Assembly (NCBI GenBank): GCA_028821605.1
Contig: JAPPFM010000059.1
Location: 124,001 to 188,000 of the forward strand
From: Candidatus Poribacteria bacterium
GTDB taxonomy: Bacteria > Poribacteria > WGA-4E > WGA-3G
Length of the DNA stretch: 64,000 nucleotides
Direction: 5' to 3'
Positions within the stretch are counted from its first letter, which is position 1. Each line of letters begins with the position of its first letter. Position numbers and translations under genes: made by a program. The notes under the pieces are model-generated. The model searched no databases, was not told the origin of the DNA, and saw only the letters and a program-made list of their open reading frames with translations. Below, piece by piece: positions 24,974 through 34,227 of this stretch.

Positions 24974-26479
24974 CTACAACTGGTAATTTAGGGAACGCAG
25001 TGCCGGATAAATCTGCTCATAAGCTTTCAACTTTTCATCGTAACGCTGTGCGAATTCCTCACGTGGATAGTACACATCTCGTGGCGTGACCAACTGCTCG
25101 ACCGCCGTTTCAATAGAATCATATTTGCCTATCGCTGTGCCAGAAAGGATCGCAGTACCGAGGCACACGCCCTCCGATATATCAAGCGCAATAACCTTTT
25201 TTCCGAACATATCCGCTTTGAGTTGCAACCACTTTTCAGATTTCGCCCCACCACCGATGGCACGCACCTCATTTATCACAACACCTGCATCTTGTAACAT
25301 CGTGAGATTCTGTTTAATCTCGTAACTGATGCCTTCGAGAATTGCTTTGATGAGTTCGCCTTTGGTCGTCGAAAGTGTTAGTCCGACAATTGCCCCCTTC
25401 GATTCCAGATCAAGAGACGGCGTTCCCGAACCGGTGAAGTGTGGCAGCACCATGGCTGTCCCAGGTGAATCGGGTAATTCTTCCATCAGCAGATCGTATA
25501 CGTCGCGCCCTTCTGCAGCTGCTTGGACAATCTCTGCTTGAGCGAAGGTATCTCTGTACCATCGCAGCACAACACCGCCACTGGACACAAAACCGAGTGT
25601 AACATACAACCCATCAACCACGTGTGGATAACAGGCGAAATTCCCATCTATCATACCTTGATTGATGACGGGTTCCGTGAAGGCTGGGGCGATACACTCA
25701 ACAGTGCCGGTCGCGTCCATTACCTCACCACTCCGTATAATCCCTGCACCTAACGCACCGCATGGCTGGTCGTGTCCACCCGTAACGCATACCACACCCT
25801 GCGGCAGACCAAGTTCGTTAGCAACCTGCGAACTAACTTCACCGATCGGCGTGCCAGATGGTGCAGCATCCGGAAAGAGTGCTGCATCTACATCTGCCAA
25901 ACCGAGCATTTTTTCTGACCAAGACTTGTCGATAATGTCAAACGCCATTGTGCGTGCAGCGAGGGAATAATCAACCACAGGCGAAACACCAAGCTTGAAA
26001 TAGACGAAATCTTCAAAGCCGAGGAATTTCCAAACCTGCCGATAGACATCAGGTTGATTCCGCTGTATCCAGATAAGTTTCGGCAAGGTATGAATATCGC
26101 TTATCGGCATACCTGTGATTTGCATCACCTCTAAAGGTGTTACGTGCTGCCGCAACTCATCACAGATACCGGCTGTCCGTGCGTCGAAAGTGGTAATCGC
26201 GTTTGCCAAGATCTGCCCACCGGCGGATACCGGGGTCACCGCCTCACCTTGCGAGGCAACGCTGATTGCCTCAATCGGATCTGATTTTGTTTGTGTCGCA
26301 ACCTGCTGAATGCCAGTCGCTATGTTTTCCCAGACCACATTCGCGTCCAGCTCTGACCAGCCGGGTTGCGGGTGGGTCAACGGATACTCACCATACGCCT
26401 GCGCGAGAACAGTTCCATCCTCGCAAAAGGCGATAACCTTACACCCCGTTGTCCCCACATCAATACCCAAAAGACTCAT
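24974..26479 (-). CDS. FGGY-family carbohydrate kinase (xylulokinase-like)
   Basis: A 502-residue FGGY kinase. LLGIDVGTTGCKVIAF is the first ATP loop, the catalytic Asp lies in VTGGHDQPCGALGAG, and AIGGGAKSEKWLQLKADMFG is the C-terminal FGGY signature. Length and motifs fit xylulokinase or gluconokinase-type enzymes acting on an open-chain or ketose sugar. The frame extends upstream to 26584, but ATG 26479 with GGAG ahead is where the family N-terminus starts. It leads the kinase-kinase-SIS unit. A xylose isomerase-like gene at 1752 could supply xylulose, but it is 22 kb away. Confidence 0.88.
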   Translation of the reverse strand: MSLLGIDVGTTGCKVIAFCEDGTVLAQAYGEYPLTHPQPGWSELDANVVWENIATGIQQVATQTKSDPIEAISVASQGEAVTPVSAGGQILANAITTFDARTAGICDELRQHVTPLEVMQITGMPISDIHTLPKLIWIQRNQPDVYRQVWKFLGFEDFVYFKLGVSPVVDYSLAARTMAFDIIDKSWSEKMLGLADVDAALFPDAAPSGTPIGEVSSQVANELGLPQGVVCVTGGHDQPCGALGAGIIRSGEVMDATGTVECIAPAFTEPVINQGMIDGNFACYPHVVDGLYVTLGFVSSGGVVLRWYRDTFAQAEIVQAAAEGRDVYDLLMEELPDSPGTAMVLPHFTGSGTPSLDLESKGAIVGLTLSTTKGELIKAILEGISYEIKQNLTMLQDAGVVINEVRAIGGGAKSEKWLQLKADMFGKKVIALDISEGVCLGTAILSGTAIGKYDSIETAVEQLVTPRDVYYPREEFAQRYDEKLKAYEQIYPALRSLNYQL

Positions 26480-26589
26480 TGTTTTTCTTTTTCTCCTTGA
26501 TACGAGATACGAATATCTTATAATACATCGCGCATTAATGCAAGCATTTGTTTTAGACTCACCTTCTCCTTTTTTCGTTGACAATCCAT

Positions 26590-26622
26590 AGACTGACTGC
26601 TGACCGCTGATTGCCGATTGCT
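26590..26622. repeat. Heptad repeat, family A (half copy)
   Basis: GACTGACTGCTGACCGCTGA and following units form a run of heptads just upstream of the promoter for the dioxygenase gene. Confidence 0.45.
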
Positions 26623-26634
26623 TCTAAAAGCACG

Positions 26635-26664
26635 TTGACAAAATATACAGTTTTAAAGTAGAAT
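26635..26664 (+). promoter_or_regulatory. Sigma-70-type promoter for the dioxygenase gene
   Basis: TTGACA at 26635-26640 and TAGAAT at 26659-26664 with 18 bases between them. The leader would be about 55 bases to the ATG at 26725. Confidence 0.65.
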
Positions 26665-26724
26665 TTAAAACAAGCAACACGTTTTTGGCACGCGAACACA
26701 TTCAAGCGCAATAAGGAGTCTGAC

Positions 26725-27507
26725 ATGCTAACGCAAGAACAGGTTGAATTTTACCATGAGAACGGCTATCTCAAGGTAGAACAACTCTTCACAACCGAGG
26801 AAACAGAAGAACTGGCATCTGAGATGGTGCAGATTATCAACAACTGGGGACAAGAAACAATCGGCTGGCCCGGACCTTGGCGGACACGCTACCTCAAAGA
26901 AGAGGATCAGCAGACGACGAAGGCAGTCTTTATGCACAATCCCCATTTTTACTCCGCGACATGGGGCAGGGTGATTTTCCATGAAAAGTTGACCGGCGCA
27001 GTGCAATCGCTCATCGGCGATACGATCCAATGGCACCATACCGTGCTACACGCGAAACCGCCGGAAAAAGGCACACCTTTCCCGATGCACCAAGACTATC
27101 CGTTCTATCCACACGATGGACTCGACTTTGTGGATTGCCTCGTCCATCTCGATGATGCTCCTTTTGAAAGCGGCGCGCTGCGGGTGGTACCAGGGAGTCA
27201 TAAGGAGGGACCGCGGGAACACATCACGGGTGAAGGCACGGCACCGCATCTGCCGACCGATAAATTCCACCCGGATTTTATCGATTCCATTCCCCTCCCA
27301 GCGAAGGCGGGCGATGTGATTTTCTTCAGTTATTGTCTCATTCACTGGTCGGAAGTTAATCGGACAGAACAGTGGCGGAAAGCAGTTCGATTTGGGTATC
27401 ACAAACCAGAGATGCGCCCTGTTGGACGCGCCCCAGAAGAGCCTTATAACAACATTATGGCGGGGGGATTCAAAATAAATCCGGAATCTGGAGAGATAAT
27501 GGCTTAG
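26725..27507 (+). CDS. Phytanoyl-CoA dioxygenase (PhyH) family oxygenase
   Basis: A 260-residue Fe(II)/2-oxoglutarate oxygenase. The iron site is the HxD of FPMHQDYPFYP and the distal His of CLIHWSEVN; the Arg in KAVRFGYH binds 2-oxoglutarate, and GALRVVPGSHKEGP is the conserved loop between them. Such enzymes hydroxylate diverse small molecules; the bacterial ones mostly have unknown substrates. It stands alone with its own promoter and AAGGAG ribosome site, and ends at a hairpin shared with the convergent LamG gene. A second PhyH-type protein, fused to HEAT repeats, is encoded at 37930. Confidence 0.88.
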   Translation: MLTQEQVEFYHENGYLKVEQLFTTEETEELASEMVQIINNWGQETIGWPGPWRTRYLKEEDQQTTKAVFMHNPHFYSATWGRVIFHEKLTGAVQSLIGDTIQWHHTVLHAKPPEKGTPFPMHQDYPFYPHDGLDFVDCLVHLDDAPFESGALRVVPGSHKEGPREHITGEGTAPHLPTDKFHPDFIDSIPLPAKAGDVIFFSYCLIHWSEVNRTEQWRKAVRFGYHKPEMRPVGRAPEEPYNNIMAGGFKINPESGEIMA

Positions 27508-27537
27508 GTAGAGCTCCACAAGCGGAAGAAAAATATA

Positions 27538-27560
27538 AGGGGCGGGTTTTGCCCGCCCCT
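27538..27560. terminator. Bidirectional terminator hairpin
   Basis: AGGGGCGGG pairs with CCCGCCCCT around a TTTTG loop. Read on the minus strand it is followed by TTATATTTTT, a good T-tail for the LamG genes; on the plus strand the tail is weak. It lies between convergent genes. Confidence 0.7.
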
Positions 27561-27574
27561 GTTAGTTAAAACGG

Positions 27575-28402
27575 TCAACGCCGTTTTATGTTGCCCCAGG
27601 TGGTTGACAGTTTACCTCCGGGTTGAACCGCCAACCCGCCTACTGTTTTCATAGCGAGGCTCATCTCATCAACGTCAATCACCCGATCCCACATATAGAC
27701 TTCAGCGATAACGGCGTTTAACCACTGTCCATCCTCACGGTGCGCAATGAACACAGGACGATTACCGGCTTCACAGGGACCGTTTCCGTTATCTCCTGCT
27801 TGTGCAACGGGGTCTTTTTCCCCGTTTACGTAAACACGTACGCCTTCTTTCAGCAGGAATGTACCGCATTGGTGAGTCCACTTGTCCTGTGGCGCAGTAT
27901 TCGCTGTGCTCGGTTCTGAGACCCCTGCGCCGGGACAGGTCCAAACCGACATCCCCGCACCGAAGTTGTCGTAAACATAGAGCGCGAACTCCCACTGTCC
28001 ACCGGCACCCTTCATAACGATGGGTTGACGACTTTGTCCGTGGGCATCGGTCCCAACTTTTAGCGGTTTCACCCATGCACAGATAGAAATGCCCTTCTTA
28101 TCGTTAAAATGCGAATCGATGTCCTTTTTCTGACCCGCCATATCAATCTTGACGTAGGTTGCCTTGCCATCAAATTGCATCGCTTTTTTGATGTTATTAT
28201 GCTTGGCATCAACCCATTTCGGGGCACTCTTACTGAGCTCCGTATCAAAACTATTGGGCCCGTGATCGGCGACATTTTGCCCTGCTCCTTCGTTTAGCGG
28301 TAGATACATCCAAAGCCCATCTTCAATATCGGCAGCATTCGCGAGCAATATTGATACAAAGAATACAGCTATTAGTGAAATAAAAAACATAATCTGACGC
28401 AT
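27575..28402 (-). CDS. Secreted LamG-domain protein, downstream copy
   Basis: A signal peptide (MFFISLIAVFFVSILLANA) precedes a single LamG/concanavalin-like jelly-roll domain: EDGLWMYLPLNEGAGQNVAD at its start, GISICAWVKPLKVG, WEFALYVYDNFGAGMSVW, and DEMSLAMKTVGGLAV at its end. LamG domains bind carbohydrate or protein outside the cell. The protein is a near twin of the one encoded just upstream, sharing long blocks such as CEAGNRPVFIAHREDGQWLN. ATG 28402 has a perfect AGGAGGAAAAA ribosome site, identical in the twin; the longer frame to 28453 is ignored. The mature protein starts ADIED. Ligand unknown. Confidence 0.82.
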   Translation of the reverse strand: MRQIMFFISLIAVFFVSILLANAADIEDGLWMYLPLNEGAGQNVADHGPNSFDTELSKSAPKWVDAKHNNIKKAMQFDGKATYVKIDMAGQKKDIDSHFNDKKGISICAWVKPLKVGTDAHGQSRQPIVMKGAGGQWEFALYVYDNFGAGMSVWTCPGAGVSEPSTANTAPQDKWTHQCGTFLLKEGVRVYVNGEKDPVAQAGDNGNGPCEAGNRPVFIAHREDGQWLNAVIAEVYMWDRVIDVDEMSLAMKTVGGLAVQPGGKLSTTWGNIKRR

Positions 28403-28428
28403 TTTTTCCTCCTTTGGTGTTAGTTGGG

Positions 28429-29259
28429 TTAGCGGTTTTTGATGTTGCCCCAAGTGGTTGTGAGTTTACCTTTCGGCTGAACCGGTGTCAATCCGCCCGT
28501 TGTGTTCATGGCAAGATTCATTTCATCAATGTCAATGACGCGTTCCCAGATATAAACTTCAGCGATGACGGCATTTAGCCACTGCCCATCCTCACGGTGT
28601 GCGATAAACACAGGACGATTGCCCGCCTCACAGGGACCGTTTCCGTTATCACCAGCTTGCGCGACGGGGTCTCCATTCCCATCTACGTAAACGCGTACGC
28701 CCTCTCCTAACTTAAATGTACCACATTGGTGAATCCATTCGCCTTGTGGTGCAGTATCAGCGGTGCTTGGCTCTGAAACGCCTGAGCCCGGACATGTCCA
28801 AACGGACATCCCAGCACCGAAGTTGTCGTAGATATAGAGGGCGAACTCCCACTGTCCACCACCACCTTTCATAACGACGGGCTGACGGGTCTGTCCATGC
28901 GAATCGGTTCCAACATCTATCGGTTTCACCCACGCGCAAATAGTAAGCCCCTTTGTAGGATCAAAATGGGAATCAATGTCATTCCCTTGCGCTGCCATGT
29001 CAATTTTGACATAGTTTGACTTACCATCAAATTCCATCGCCTTTGCGATGTCGCTATGGTCAGCATCCACCCATTTTGGCGGAGCATCACTGAGTTCTGT
29101 TTCAAAATTGTTGGGACCGTAATCGGTGACCGTTTCCCCCGCGCCTTCATTGAGTGGTAGATACATCCAAAGTCCATCCTCAATATCCGCGGCGTTTGCG
29201 AGAAAGGTCGCCGTGGTGAATACCGTTATCAATACTGTAAAAAACATAACCTGACGCAT
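28429..29259 (-). CDS. Secreted LamG-domain protein, upstream copy
   Basis: Tandem paralogue of the next gene: signal peptide (MFFTVLITVFTTATFLANA), then one LamG domain with EDGLWMYLPLNEGAGETVTD, GLTICAWVKPIDVG, WEFALYIYDNFGAGMSVW and DEMNLAMNTTGGLTPV. The two proteins differ mainly by conservative changes, and even the ribosome site and first codons match, so the duplication included the upstream control region. They are 26 bases apart and probably co-transcribed. Both end with TTWGNIK plus two or three basic residues, a shared tail that could be a sorting or retention signal. Role at the cell surface is likely. Confidence 0.82.
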   Translation of the reverse strand: MRQVMFFTVLITVFTTATFLANAADIEDGLWMYLPLNEGAGETVTDYGPNNFETELSDAPPKWVDADHSDIAKAMEFDGKSNYVKIDMAAQGNDIDSHFDPTKGLTICAWVKPIDVGTDSHGQTRQPVVMKGGGGQWEFALYIYDNFGAGMSVWTCPGSGVSEPSTADTAPQGEWIHQCGTFKLGEGVRVYVDGNGDPVAQAGDNGNGPCEAGNRPVFIAHREDGQWLNAVIAEVYIWERVIDIDEMNLAMNTTGGLTPVQPKGKLTTTWGNIKNR

Positions 29260-29525
29260 TTTTCCTCCTTTGGAATTCATAGGGATTCCATAAATATCCT
29301 TTGTCCCACGACTATTGAAACCATTTTTTCAAACGGGGATACGGGAAATTGTGGCACGTAAGCCTTGACAGTAACCGCCTAACTTACGAGGGTGAAGTGA
29401 CCTATTTAACTTTTAAAATTAGACAGATTGTTAATGAATAGGTTCAGATTTTCTACTAACCAGATTATTCAACAATGAACGAAAAAACAGGGCGCGTGGG
29501 TTTCTTTACAACAACGATTAGAAGA

Positions 29526-30329
29526 CTATTTCTGACGCTCGGCACGCGCTTGGGCAACCCGCAGCAGATTTTGCGTCTCAACGGCATCTGGATTCAGTTG
29601 CAAGGCTCTTTCAAAAGCCTTAACGGCTTCTGCATACGCCTCCACTTTCGTATGGCACACACCGAGTTCACGGTACGCCATCGAGTTTGTGGGGTAGATT
29701 TTAATAACTGTGTTAAAGATTTCCACCGCCTTGGTGAACTGCTCTATTTCCCGATAGATGTAACCAAGCTGCATGAGTGCCTCGGCGAAATCAGGTTGTA
29801 GAACCATCGCCTTTTCAAGTGCAACGATGGCTTCACGGAACATGCCTTTATGTCTATAAGCAAGACCGATTCCATAGTGTGCATAAACAAGAGTAGTGTC
29901 TCGGGCTAATGCCTTCTCGTATTCAGCAATTGCTTCGTCCAAGCGTCCTGCAAATCCGTATGCTCTACCTAAATCAACATATGCCTCCGCCATGTCCGGA
30001 CGTAACTGAATGACGCGCTTATACGCAACAATCGCCTCTGTGAGTTTCCCCTGCATCACATACACCGTGCCTAAGTTATGATGCGCTTCAATTAACGTCG
30101 GTTTTATCTCAATAGCACGCTGATAAGCCGCTGCTGCCTCTTGCAATCTTCCGGCACGTTGGTAAGCCGTTCCACTGTTATTGTAGTCCTGCGCAGAGGG
30201 TGAAGTAGATGACTTCGTGAGTGCCGTGGATGCCTGCTTTTTTTGGGTAGAAACCTGCTCGCTGCCCCGACATCCACCAATTAGTCCTAAAACTATGAGA
30301 AAGAGGTAACCGGACACTCGCAGTCTCAT
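29526..30329 (-). CDS. TPR-repeat lipoprotein
   Basis: The N-terminus MRLRVSGYLFLIVLGLIGGC is a lipoprotein signal with the lipobox LIGGC, so the mature protein is lipid-anchored outside the cytoplasm. After a Ser/Thr linker come six tetratricopeptide repeats of 34 residues (first YNNSGTAYQRAGRLQEAAAA, last AYRELGVCHTKVEAYAEAVK), a helical scaffold for protein binding. Its ATG overlaps the end of the FG-GAP gene by four bases, so the two are translationally coupled. ASPIC/FG-GAP proteins and TPR proteins are often encoded together; binding of the propeller by the TPR scaffold is plausible but not shown. Confidence 0.85.
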   Translation of the reverse strand: MRLRVSGYLFLIVLGLIGGCRGSEQVSTQKKQASTALTKSSTSPSAQDYNNSGTAYQRAGRLQEAAAAYQRAIEIKPTLIEAHHNLGTVYVMQGKLTEAIVAYKRVIQLRPDMAEAYVDLGRAYGFAGRLDEAIAEYEKALARDTTLVYAHYGIGLAYRHKGMFREAIVALEKAMVLQPDFAEALMQLGYIYREIEQFTKAVEIFNTVIKIYPTNSMAYRELGVCHTKVEAYAEAVKAFERALQLNPDAVETQNLLRVAQARAERQK

Positions 30330-32029
30330 TTTTCAGATGCTCCTTCGATCACCTCTATAAGTTGATTCGCTTTGAGTTTCTTGTATCGGTCTATTTTGCC
30401 GGAGAGCCATAGGACTTCAAGGTGCTCAACAACCTCACTGCTCCCTAATCCGAAAGTCAAGACCATTTCGCTTTGCGAACAATAACTGCTGCCGGTGCGA
30501 ACCATCTGCTCCTGCACACCACCGTTCACAGTTACTCGGACGCTGGTTCCGATCCCATCGCGATTACTATGAGTGCCGATAACCCGAACTCGGAGGTAAT
30601 TAAACAAGCCTTTGCTGTCATTACGTAGGAGCCACACCTTTCCGTGATCTTCGCTAACACCGTTGTTGCTCACAAGTAGGTCCAGATCGCCGTCATTATC
30701 ATAATCGCCATAGGCACATCCGCGCCCAACCCCTGCACGTGCGATCCCGGCACTCTTAGTGATGTCCTGAAATGTTCCATCCGCCTGATTTTGGAAGAGC
30801 GAAGGAGGTTGCGCGTAAGGGATATGCTGTTGATAGCGCAGCACCTCTGGCTCAATATGCCCATTAACACAAAACAGGTCAAGGGCACCATCCAAATCGC
30901 AATCAAAAAACAACAATCCAAACGTCAACAGACGGTGGCTTATTCTACCAATCTTTGCGCGTTCTGCGGCATCGGTGAAATAGGCACTACTCGGCTTTGC
31001 ATAGAAAAACCCTGTCTTTTCATTGCTAAAATTGCCGATAGCAATTACGGTGCCACCGTCATTATAGAGATCCGCTGCATCAATTCCCATACTGCCGCGT
31101 GCTTTTCCGGTCTCACTGAAGGCGATCCCCATCACTACTGCTTCATCGGTAAATGTACCATCCCCGTTATTCCGATAGAGAAAATTCGGCTCTGTATCGT
31201 TTGCGACAGCAAGATCTATCCATCCGTCATGATTGTAATCCAAAAGGGTTACGCCAAGCGACTTTCCTGTTGGATTATACAGTCCGGCTTGTGATGTTAT
31301 ATCGCTAAAGGTGCCGTCGCCTTGGTTACGATAGAAACGACAGGATTGTCCAGTATAAACAGTCGGTGTGCAATAGGTCGGGTGTTGCTGTGCTTCACCC
31401 GGAAGATTTACTATACAAGGAATATCCGTTTCAGGTGTCCACTCAACATAGTTGCAAACAAACAGATCTAACCAACCGTCCTTGTCAGCATCGAAGAAAG
31501 CTGCACTTGTAGACCAACTGGAGTCACCCACCTTTGCAAATTCGGTGATATCCGTGAAAGTTCGGTCACCGTTGTTGCGGAACAGGCGGTTTTTGTCTAC
31601 ATTGGTAAAGTAGATATCAGGGTCGGCATCGTTATCGTAATCGGCAGCTGATATACCCATACCGTACATCGGCACGTCTAATCCTGCTGCCTTAGTAACG
31701 TCAACAAACTGCCCATCTCCGACATTTCGGTAAAGCCGAGGGGTATGCGCTGCATCTGGAAGTGTCAGGTTCGTCCCATTCGCCAGCAAGATGTCCAAAT
31801 TACCATCTGCATCGTAATCCAAAAAGGCGCAACCCGCTCCCATCGTTTCAGGCATATAGCGGGCACCGGTTGCCCCGGTGAAGTGCTGAAATTCAATGCC
31901 GGACACATCAGCGACATCCACAAATTTCACATCTGCCCCAGCAGAAATACAGAGAGAAACAAAGACATACGAGAGAACAGAGATCTTTAGAAACATCGCG
32001 ATCAGGAGATCGCTCCTACAAGTGATCAT
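30326..32029 (-). CDS. FG-GAP/VCBS repeat protein with ASPIC/UnbV domain
   Basis: An exported 567-residue beta-propeller of the CRTAC1 group. The signal segment is MFLKISVLSYVFVSLCISAGA. Calcium-binding FG-GAP repeats recur about every 50-60 residues (FLDYDADGNLDILLANG, AADYDNDADPDIYFTN, FFDADKDGWLDLFVCN, LLDYNHDGWIDLAVAN, YGDYDNDGDLDLLVSN). The C-terminal 90 residues (NYLRVRVIGTHSNRDGIGTS onward, LEVLWLSGKIDRYKKL) are the ASPIC/UnbV domain. The ATG at 32029 overlaps the stop of the aldo/keto reductase gene (TGATG), suggesting coupling; ATG 31996 is an alternative that places the signal peptide closer to the start. Function unknown; cell-surface binding likely. Confidence 0.85.
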   Translation of the reverse strand: MITCRSDLLIAMFLKISVLSYVFVSLCISAGADVKFVDVADVSGIEFQHFTGATGARYMPETMGAGCAFLDYDADGNLDILLANGTNLTLPDAAHTPRLYRNVGDGQFVDVTKAAGLDVPMYGMGISAADYDNDADPDIYFTNVDKNRLFRNNGDRTFTDITEFAKVGDSSWSTSAAFFDADKDGWLDLFVCNYVEWTPETDIPCIVNLPGEAQQHPTYCTPTVYTGQSCRFYRNQGDGTFSDITSQAGLYNPTGKSLGVTLLDYNHDGWIDLAVANDTEPNFLYRNNGDGTFTDEAVVMGIAFSETGKARGSMGIDAADLYNDGGTVIAIGNFSNEKTGFFYAKPSSAYFTDAAERAKIGRISHRLLTFGLLFFDCDLDGALDLFCVNGHIEPEVLRYQQHIPYAQPPSLFQNQADGTFQDITKSAGIARAGVGRGCAYGDYDNDGDLDLLVSNNGVSEDHGKVWLLRNDSKGLFNYLRVRVIGTHSNRDGIGTSVRVTVNGGVQEQMVRTGSSYCSQSEMVLTFGLGSSEVVEHLEVLWLSGKIDRYKKLKANQLIEVIEGASEK

Positions 32030-33024
32030 CAGGCTTTGTAAAACTCAACCGTTGTCCCCGCCATATCCTCGACCTTTTCTATCAATGCCTGCCGTTCAGC
32101 GTCTTCCATGCCCGTGAAATTTTTCGCGATGTCAATTTTCTCTTGCATCTGTTCCGCGTTGTCTGGACCCGTAACGAGTGTACTCACCGGCAGCGACCAA
32201 ACGAACCGAACCGCTTCGGAGACACTCACACGATCCGGAACGACTTTTGGATTTGGACCGTGCCTGCCGTGCTGCGAACCACCGAAGAAACCGCCGTTTG
32301 CCAACGCTTTCATAGCAATCACACCGATGTTCCGTTCAATGAGTATCGGTACCACTCTCTCAATGAAACTCTCGTAATTGACATCTACGAGGTTCATCGC
32401 CAATTGACACGTATCGAAGATATCAGTTTGCTCAAGGACACGTTCATGCGCATCTGGGCTTGCGTGTCCAGTAAACCCAATGTAACGTGTTTTGCCAGTT
32501 GCCTTTGCTTCTAACAGAACGTCAAGAACACCATTATTAATCCGCTCATTTACATCCGCAGGATTTTGCACCGAATGCATTTGCCAAAGATCGAGATAGT
32601 CTGTGTTCAAACGTGTGAGTGAACCTTCAAGGTGTTTCCATGCGTCCGCAGCGTTTTCTGCTCTTGTCTTTGTCATAAGAAACACATCGTCTCGATATTT
32701 TGGAACGAGCAGTTTTCCTAAGCGACTCTCGCTACCTCCGGCTTGATAGGATTCTGCACTGTCAATGAAACGCACGCCACCTTCAAGTGCTGTCTCAATT
32801 GTCTTCTGGGCTTCCTTCTCCTCCATGTCTCCAATATGCCAGCCGCCTATACCGAGCATTGTCACAGCTTCTCCGGTGCGTCCTAATCTTCGGGTCGGCA
32901 GGAGGGTACCTAAGCGGTCACTATTCGTCGTATCTTCCCCACCACCTTCTGCACATGCAGATGACAAAAGAACGCCGGTTGTCAAACTTGCCATCGATTT
33001 CAAAAATGCACGTCGATCGATCAT
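32029..33024 (-). CDS. Tat-exported aldo/keto reductase
   Basis: A 331-residue aldo/keto reductase. RRAFLKSMASLTTGVLLSSAC is a twin-arginine signal, perhaps with lipid attachment at the Cys. The (beta/alpha)8 barrel has the catalytic tetrad: Asp in RFIDSAESY, Tyr in ESYQAGGSE, Lys in FLMTKTRAE and His in LWQMHSVQ. It reduces aldehydes or ketones with NADPH, which is unusual outside the cytoplasm; Tat export would allow folding with bound cofactor first. It is the first gene of the three-gene unit with FG-GAP/ASPIC and TPR proteins, all exported. GGGAGGT precedes ATG 33024. Confidence 0.86.
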   Translation of the reverse strand: MIDRRAFLKSMASLTTGVLLSSACAEGGGEDTTNSDRLGTLLPTRRLGRTGEAVTMLGIGGWHIGDMEEKEAQKTIETALEGGVRFIDSAESYQAGGSESRLGKLLVPKYRDDVFLMTKTRAENAADAWKHLEGSLTRLNTDYLDLWQMHSVQNPADVNERINNGVLDVLLEAKATGKTRYIGFTGHASPDAHERVLEQTDIFDTCQLAMNLVDVNYESFIERVVPILIERNIGVIAMKALANGGFFGGSQHGRHGPNPKVVPDRVSVSEAVRFVWSLPVSTLVTGPDNAEQMQEKIDIAKNFTGMEDAERQALIEKVEDMAGTTVEFYKA

Positions 33025-33183
33025 GGTTCATACCTCCCTTAGTTTCCTGTGAACATTCTAAACCCGTTCCGAATTTTTGTCAACGATTTTATTTTTCTTG
33101 ATTTAAACAACCGTTCGCGGCTATAATAATCTGGCAATGCCTTATAGTATCAAATTCTTTTCAATAGCCATAAGTTGAGCAGT

Positions 33184-33921
33184 ATGAAAGACATTTTACG
33201 CAAAAAGATTCCTGATAAACTCGTTGTGCTTACCTTTGACGATGGATGCAAATCGCAGGCGACCTTCGTAGGTCCCCTTCTCAAATCATACAGTTTCGGT
33301 GCCACCTTCTATATTACGGAAGGACTTAACTTCCTTACGAATAAAGAAGCCTATATGACGTGGGAAGAGGTAAAAGGGTTACACAACGACGGTTTTGAGA
33401 TCGGCAATCACACCCGTCACCACCGAAACGTCACGCAGCAAACGGCTGAGGAACTCCGTTCGGATTTAGCACACATTGATGAATGTTGCGAGGCTTACGG
33501 TATTTCGCAACCGACGACGTTCTGTTATCCCGGCTACAGCCACAACGAGGCAGCAGCACAAGTGCTCGCTGAACACGGCTTTCACTTTGCGCGACGCGGT
33601 GTTGCCCCCGAATTCCCTTACGGTGGGGAAGGAGACAGCGGTCCCGCCTACAATCCGACACTGCATCATCCGCTCCTGATTCCAACGACAGGAGCTGCCG
33701 GTCCCACTTGGAACTTTGACGATTTTACGTGGGCACTCACCCAAGCAACCGACGGGAATATCACGATCCTTACCTTCCACGGTGTGCCGGATGTGGAACA
33801 CCCTTGGGTTCACACAGAGCCAGAACAATTTGAAGCGTATATGGCACATCTCGCCGAAAACGATTACAACGTTATCGCACTCCGAGACCTCGCCGACTAT
33901 GTGGATCCCCACTCTTTTTGA
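33184..33921 (+). CDS. Polysaccharide deacetylase-family (NodB) hydrolase
   Basis: A 245-residue NodB-domain protein. VLTFDDGCKSQA gives the catalytic base and metal Asp, IGNHTRHHRN the HxxxH zinc pair, FCYPGY motif 3, and ILTFHGVPD the His of motif 5. Members remove N-acetyl groups from chitin or peptidoglycan sugars, or act on non-sugar amides. No signal peptide is seen, which fits a cytoplasmic enzyme on small substrates. A TTG at 33175 would add three residues; ATG 33184 is preferred. It stands alone, divergent from the aldo/keto reductase gene. Confidence 0.83.
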   Translation: MKDILRKKIPDKLVVLTFDDGCKSQATFVGPLLKSYSFGATFYITEGLNFLTNKEAYMTWEEVKGLHNDGFEIGNHTRHHRNVTQQTAEELRSDLAHIDECCEAYGISQPTTFCYPGYSHNEAAAQVLAEHGFHFARRGVAPEFPYGGEGDSGPAYNPTLHHPLLIPTTGAAGPTWNFDDFTWALTQATDGNITILTFHGVPDVEHPWVHTEPEQFEAYMAHLAENDYNVIALRDLADYVDPHSF

Positions 33922-34227
33922 GGATTTAGGCAGATTAATTGGATGTGTCTAAACGGTATTCCTTGGATATATTGACACAACTTTGTTCAATCTTTTTGAT
34001 ATAAAAAATATACGTTGGTTAAAATTATGCAACATACCTCGGCTATAATTTTTAACGAAAAATGGGTCGGAGATACAGGAAACAAATGAAAATTCTGGGA
34101 GTAATTAGACAGCGACAATCGAACCATAAGGCTTCAAACTTTTTATCGAATATATTCAGATAATACAAATGGAGATAAAAGATACAGCAGGCTTGTGTTG
34201 TAAAGGTCCCTGCTCACTTTGTAAACT
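33922..34227. other. AT-rich non-coding gap
   Basis: No gene, repeat or clear hairpin is seen. A TTGACA at 33972-33977 has no -10 box at normal spacing; a TATAAT-like CTATAATTT lies near 34043-34051 without a good -35. The stretch is markedly AT-rich and probably holds the promoter of the downstream PAP2 gene. Confidence 0.4.

Noticed and set aside
33972-34005. Promoter at TTGACA 33972
   Set aside because: The nearest TATAAA-like box is 22 bases away, outside the workable range.
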